Positions 21,851 to 24,416 of a DNA stretch of 24,416 bases are shown here, one piece after another. The notes under the pieces were generated by a model that was not told the DNA's origin, made no database searches, and saw nothing but the letters and a program-made list of their open reading frames with translations. The translations under genes were made by a program, and so were the position numbers. Every line of letters begins with the position of its first letter. Position 1 is the first letter of the stretch. Source of the stretch: RGIG464 sp045643185 (GTDB taxonomy: Bacteria > Myxococcota_A > Bradymonadia > UBA4248); assembly GCA_045643185.1 (NCBI GenBank), contig JAZUKH010000215.1, forward strand, positions 1 through 24,416. The letters are read 5' to 3'.

Positions 21851-22115
21851 AACTGATTTTCACTTCAGCAAATTTTTCACCTTTCGAGAAACATCATCAA
21901 ACTCGTTACCACACAATGGTTTGAAATTATTCTCGAAATACTTTCATGAGACCTACACACTATTTTTCTCTAAAAAATGCACGTACTTTCCCCCAACGTG
22001 ATCCTCAAACGCATCACCGACGTCCATGTTCTATGACGTCAAAAAATGCTTATGATTCAACACGTTACGCCCTTATTTCCGGTTGTGGAGCAAGGTGGGG
22101 AAATTTCCCAAAATC

Positions 22116-22985
22116 TTACTTCAGCGAGCGAATGGCATCGCAAAGGCGCTTTTGCGTGTTAGGCAGTCGATCGTCCGGCTGACTGATCGAGGCCTCATTG
22201 AGATACACAACGCGGTTTTGCTGCACCGCACTCAAGTCACGATAAATTTTAGAAAACAGCTCACGCCGTTGTTCCCCCGTTACGGCGTCAGGGCTCAAAA
22301 ACAAAATGGCCGACGGATCAAGACGAAACAGGCTCTCAGCGCTGATCCTCGTCCAATTATCCTCATCTACAGCGATGACATGCGCGCCACATCGTTCCAG
22401 CAGGCTCGCCAAAAAGGCCGCGTTTTGCGCCAAATAAAGCTGCTGCATGCGCGCGTCCAACACGTCGATCACGACGAGCAAGTCGACCCCAGTTTGCTCG
22501 GCCGGCACTGCGTCATTCAGCGCACGTCTGAGCGCATCGACAGCGCTCTGTCCCAAGGCCGGTTCGCCCAACGCCGTGCCCAACGACAAATACGTCGATT
22601 CGATATCTGCCAATGTGTCCATACCATGCGCCACGTAGTTGAGGTGAAGCTGCTCGAGCTTGTGGATCAACTGAACATCGGACGGATGCACCAAAACCAG
22701 GTCCGGTTTAAGGCTCACGACTTGTTCGATCGGCGCCGGCGTCGGCAAAAATGCCACGCGTGCGGCGCGTTCCGGCCATTCACTATACTGACTCGCCCCC
22801 ACCAGTTCCACGCGGGCATCCACACTCAACACGGCCGAAGCAAGCGACGGCGTTAAGGCAACCACACGCGGCGCTTCCGAAACACGTTCGGAACGATGAC
22901 AACCACTAAAAGCGATTAAACCTGTCAGAAAGAAAACCATACCCAGGCTTACGAGCAACACATGCTTTATTTTCAAACTGAACAC
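22116..22985 (-). CDS. BtuF-like periplasmic binding lipoprotein (cobalamin/iron-chelate type)
   Basis: This 289-residue protein starts at GTG 22985 with GGAG eight bases upstream. The signal peptide (HVLLVSLGMVFFLTGLIAF) ends in a FSGC lipobox, so it should be a lipid-anchored binding protein facing the periplasm. The mature part has the class III binding-protein pattern of BtuF/FecB proteins: RVVALTPSLASAVLSVDA, ELVGASQYSEWP, EQVVSLKPDLVLVHPSD in the first lobe, a helix linker, and a second lobe with CGAHVIAVDEDNW. BtuF delivers cobalamin to BtuCD, but siderophore and other metal-chelate binders look alike. No permease or ATPase lies beside it, and I found no cobalamin riboswitch upstream. 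The ligand is therefore uncertain. Confidence 0.82.
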   Translation of the reverse strand: MFSLKIKHVLLVSLGMVFFLTGLIAFSGCHRSERVSEAPRVVALTPSLASAVLSVDARVELVGASQYSEWPERAARVAFLPTPAPIEQVVSLKPDLVLVHPSDVQLIHKLEQLHLNYVAHGMDTLADIESTYLSLGTALGEPALGQSAVDALRRALNDAVPAEQTGVDLLVVIDVLDARMQQLYLAQNAAFLASLLERCGAHVIAVDEDNWTRISAESLFRLDPSAILFLSPDAVTGEQRRELFSKIYRDLSAVQQNRVVYLNEASISQPDDRLPNTQKRLCDAIRSLK

Positions 22986-23402
22986 GCCTGTTTCTCCCCA
23001 ACAACACCATTATTAATAGTCTAAACGCAACTTACAGATGACTTAGCCAGTTTTGACCGAACCATAGCCATGTCCACATTTTTTACGTTTCAGACACAGA
23101 ATATGTGCACCCACACACACTTAGTGAAACGTGGAACCCATGTCTGGATGCCGCTCTTTTAATGCACCTAAAAAAAAAGTGAAAAAAACATGTCACATTT
23201 TGACGACGAATGGGGAATTCTTTAGGAAGGCAAAAAAGCCTTCGTCCAAAACTCAGCGCGTTCATAGCCACCCACGAGCCTGAAGTCGCCCCGTTGTCCC
23301 AACGGTTGTGTTCCAGCCTGTCCCCGTCAGGCACACACCAACGAACAACCCAAACGACGCGTTCGCCCGTCGCCTGAACGCCCCACAAAACACGGAGGTT
23401 TT
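22986..23402. other. Divergent intergenic region without recognised gene or riboswitch
   Basis: The gap separates the minus-strand binding lipoprotein from the plus-strand lipoprotein at 23403. It has a poly-A/T-rich half, an inverted repeat ACGTTTCA / TGAAACGT (23085-23092 and 23125-23132) and a small GAAGGC-A6-GCCTTC hairpin (about 23223-23240). No B12-box (GCCACTG) was seen on either strand and no good promoter is clear. Confidence 0.4.
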
Positions 23403-24128
23403 ATGTTCAATCGAGTTTCATCACTTATGTTAGAATGCGCCATGGCTTTGAATATCGCCCTTGTCGGATGCGTCGAAAACGAAGGCCTTATCACCTGGCT
23501 TGGCTCCCCTGACAGCGTTGAAAGCGCAAACTGCGAAGAAAAGACAAACTGCGACAAAAAGACAAACTGCGAAGAAAAGACAAACTGCCAAAAACAGGCT
23601 AGCGGCGAAGACCAGGCTGACGAATCATCATCCACCGTCGACGCCTTGGACGCCCCTGGAGGATCACGAAACACGACGCACAGTCCAAAGCCCTGGAAAC
23701 AGACGAATTCGTCCCATCGACGCGCCCGGTCTCGTTTTGCACACCCAATCAGAATCTATTTCCCAACCCAGGAGAAAACAGACACCATGGATGCACCCGA
23801 TTTTGAAACGATCAAACGCACACTGATCGCCAGCAATTGGCTCGGTCAGGGCGATAATGCGGGCAGAACGCTCTCGTTTGACGTGAGCGGCACGTACCGT
23901 CTCACCTATCTTCGTTCGAATGGCACGACAGGCGTTGTCAACCAAGGCAACTTTGAACTCACCACGGATGAGACGAACAAACCGATCCTGCACCTTAGCG
24001 AGACCGGCGACCCCATCGGCTGGGTCACGTATATCGCCCTGGTTGAAAACGAATTACGTCTGCTGGAACCAACAGATTCCGAGCCCTATATGCTGTTTGT
24101 GCGTCAAAGTGACGAACCGACCATTTAA
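23403..24128 (+). CDS. Putative lipoprotein with NCEEKT repeats, function unknown
   Basis: The ATG at 23403 has a perfect GGAGG four bases upstream. The 241-residue product has a hydrophobic start with LVGC as possible lipobox (MALNIALVGCVEN). Residues about 42-65 carry 3.5 copies of a six-residue repeat (NCEEKT, NCDKKT, NCEEKT, NCQKQ) encoded by an 18-bp DNA repeat. Residues about 95-128 (HRRARSRFAHPIRIYFPTQ) are basic and unlike the flanks. From ATG 23787 (MDAPDFETIKRTLIASNW) to the end is a compact beta-rich domain (LSFDVSGTYRLTYLRSNGT, NKPILHLSETGDPIGWV) of lipocalin-like look. An AGGAG lies 12 bases before that inner ATG, so a second start or a repaired frameshift is possible. No family is recognised. 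Confidence 0.65.
   Translation: MFNRVSSLMLECAMALNIALVGCVENEGLITWLGSPDSVESANCEEKTNCDKKTNCEEKTNCQKQASGEDQADESSSTVDALDAPGGSRNTTHSPKPWKQTNSSHRRARSRFAHPIRIYFPTQEKTDTMDAPDFETIKRTLIASNWLGQGDNAGRTLSFDVSGTYRLTYLRSNGTTGVVNQGNFELTTDETNKPILHLSETGDPIGWVTYIALVENELRLLEPTDSEPYMLFVRQSDEPTI
23528..23592 (+). repeat. 18-bp in-frame tandem repeat
   Basis: AAACTGCGAAGAAAAGAC-type units start at 23528, 23546, 23564 and 23582 (the last partial). Each adds six residues (N-C-E/D-E/K-K-T) to the lipoprotein. Confidence 0.9.
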
Positions 24129-24402
24129 TGGCGTATGTCACCGGTATGGGCTTAAAACCCCGGATCGCTGATCCAGCTGCGCGATCGTTGTGAACATGGT
24201 TAAAGAAACGACATCGCGGCAGCATCCGACTGGGTATGTTCTCGTGATTCCTGCAGGAGCCATGCGTTTACGCGCATAGCTCCGTTATGCAAAGCATCGG
24301 CGTACAACCGAATGAGTATCCGCATGAATTATGTCCAGAACACAATAACACAACCATCGAGTGTCATTTCACCGCGTATAAGAGCTTTTGAGCGAGGTTT
24401 TG
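24129..24402. other. 3' intergenic region
   Basis: No gene is visible. A good hairpin lies at 24256-24283 (GGAGC, bulge, ATGCG, loop, CGCAT, bulge, GCTCC) and a small GGATC-GCT-GATCC hairpin lies near 24163-24175. Neither has a T-run. Confidence 0.4.
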
Positions 24403-24416
24403 GGCCCTGCCAGGCG
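24403..24416 (+). repeat. Structured intergenic repeat, start of copy C (cut by window edge)
   Basis: The last 14 bases, GGCCCTGCCAGGCG, are identical to the first 14 bases of copy A and in the same orientation. The rest lies outside the window. Confidence 0.6.

Noticed and set aside
23083..23388. 101-residue minus-strand ORF
   Set aside because: It has an odd composition, no start signal and overlaps the presumed promoter region of two divergent genes.
22986..23402. Cobalamin riboswitch upstream of the BtuF-like gene
   Set aside because: No B12-box or typical core could be found on the minus strand.
1..24416. tRNA, rRNA or complete insertion sequences
   Set aside because: No tRNA cloverleaf, rRNA core sequence or transposase gene was seen on either strand by reading. 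A tRNAscan or Rfam run would be decisive.

Overview
The window looks like chromosomal DNA of a Gram-negative, secretion-rich bacterium, most likely a member of the Myxococcota or a related former deltaproteobacterial lineage. The reasons are several cysteine-rich lipoproteins with Stig1-like repeats, a MopE-like DNDCDG motif, an IgGFc-binding-like domain, and a two-membrane-segment protein whose C-terminus resembles the MXAN_5187 C-terminal domain. This taxonomic call is inference, because no rRNA or other marker gene is present. Base composition is moderate in the core genes and visibly more AT-rich in the 17.0-19.3 kb toxin region.

Layout. 1-715 (minus) is the N-terminal part of dnaJ. 1042-3474 is a large cysteine-rich lipoprotein with its own terminator. 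3623-4974 holds a UlaG-like metallo-beta-lactamase-fold hydrolase followed by a divergent biotin/lipoate-ligase-like protein. 5066-8005 is a 979-residue surface lipoprotein. It converges on a pfs-luxS pair (9216-8070, minus), which converts S-adenosylhomocysteine to homocysteine and the AI-2 precursor, and the two sides share a bidirectional terminator. Upstream of pfs is a carbamate kinase gene (10259-9306, minus) with a clear sigma70-type promoter. 12157-10472 (minus) is a two-gene ABC transporter operon, with a lipoprotein gene (12348-13634) divergent from it. 13860-16391 is the membrane/coiled-coil protein with the MXAN_5187-like end.

16.5-19.6 kb is an accessory region. It carries two minus-strand polymorphic-toxin tips, each overlapping a small downstream putative immunity gene: an unnamed tip at 17821-17174 with its partner at 17190-16981, and a DUF6883-like tip at 19281-18724 with a DUF4926-like partner at 18734-18531. 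Interleaved on the plus strand are two copies of a small acidic gene that share a 254-bp near-identical 3' segment but have different N-termini. Both toxin reading frames are GC-rich upstream and AT-rich in the toxin part, and both are cut off from any delivery domain, as expected of displaced (orphan) toxin tips.

19.6-21.3 kb is almost gene-free. It holds a 19-bp tandem array with symmetric sequence decay, a scattered GCATCCTTGCC repeat cluster, a perfect 14-bp hairpin, and one 40-codon ORF with an ideal Shine-Dalgarno. 21775-21296 (minus) is mraZ with its own promoter and GTGGGG operator boxes, but no rsmH/fts genes follow it. 22985-22116 (minus) is a BtuF-like binding lipoprotein. 23403-24128 is a small lipoprotein with a six-residue repeat.

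The most unusual element is an intergenic, highly structured repeat of about 75-80 bp. There are two full copies (10380-10451 plus orientation, 13656-13735 minus orientation) and what looks like the start of a third at the window end. Its hairpins keep their pairing through compensatory base changes, and it sits in the same orientation relative to the upstream gene at both complete sites.
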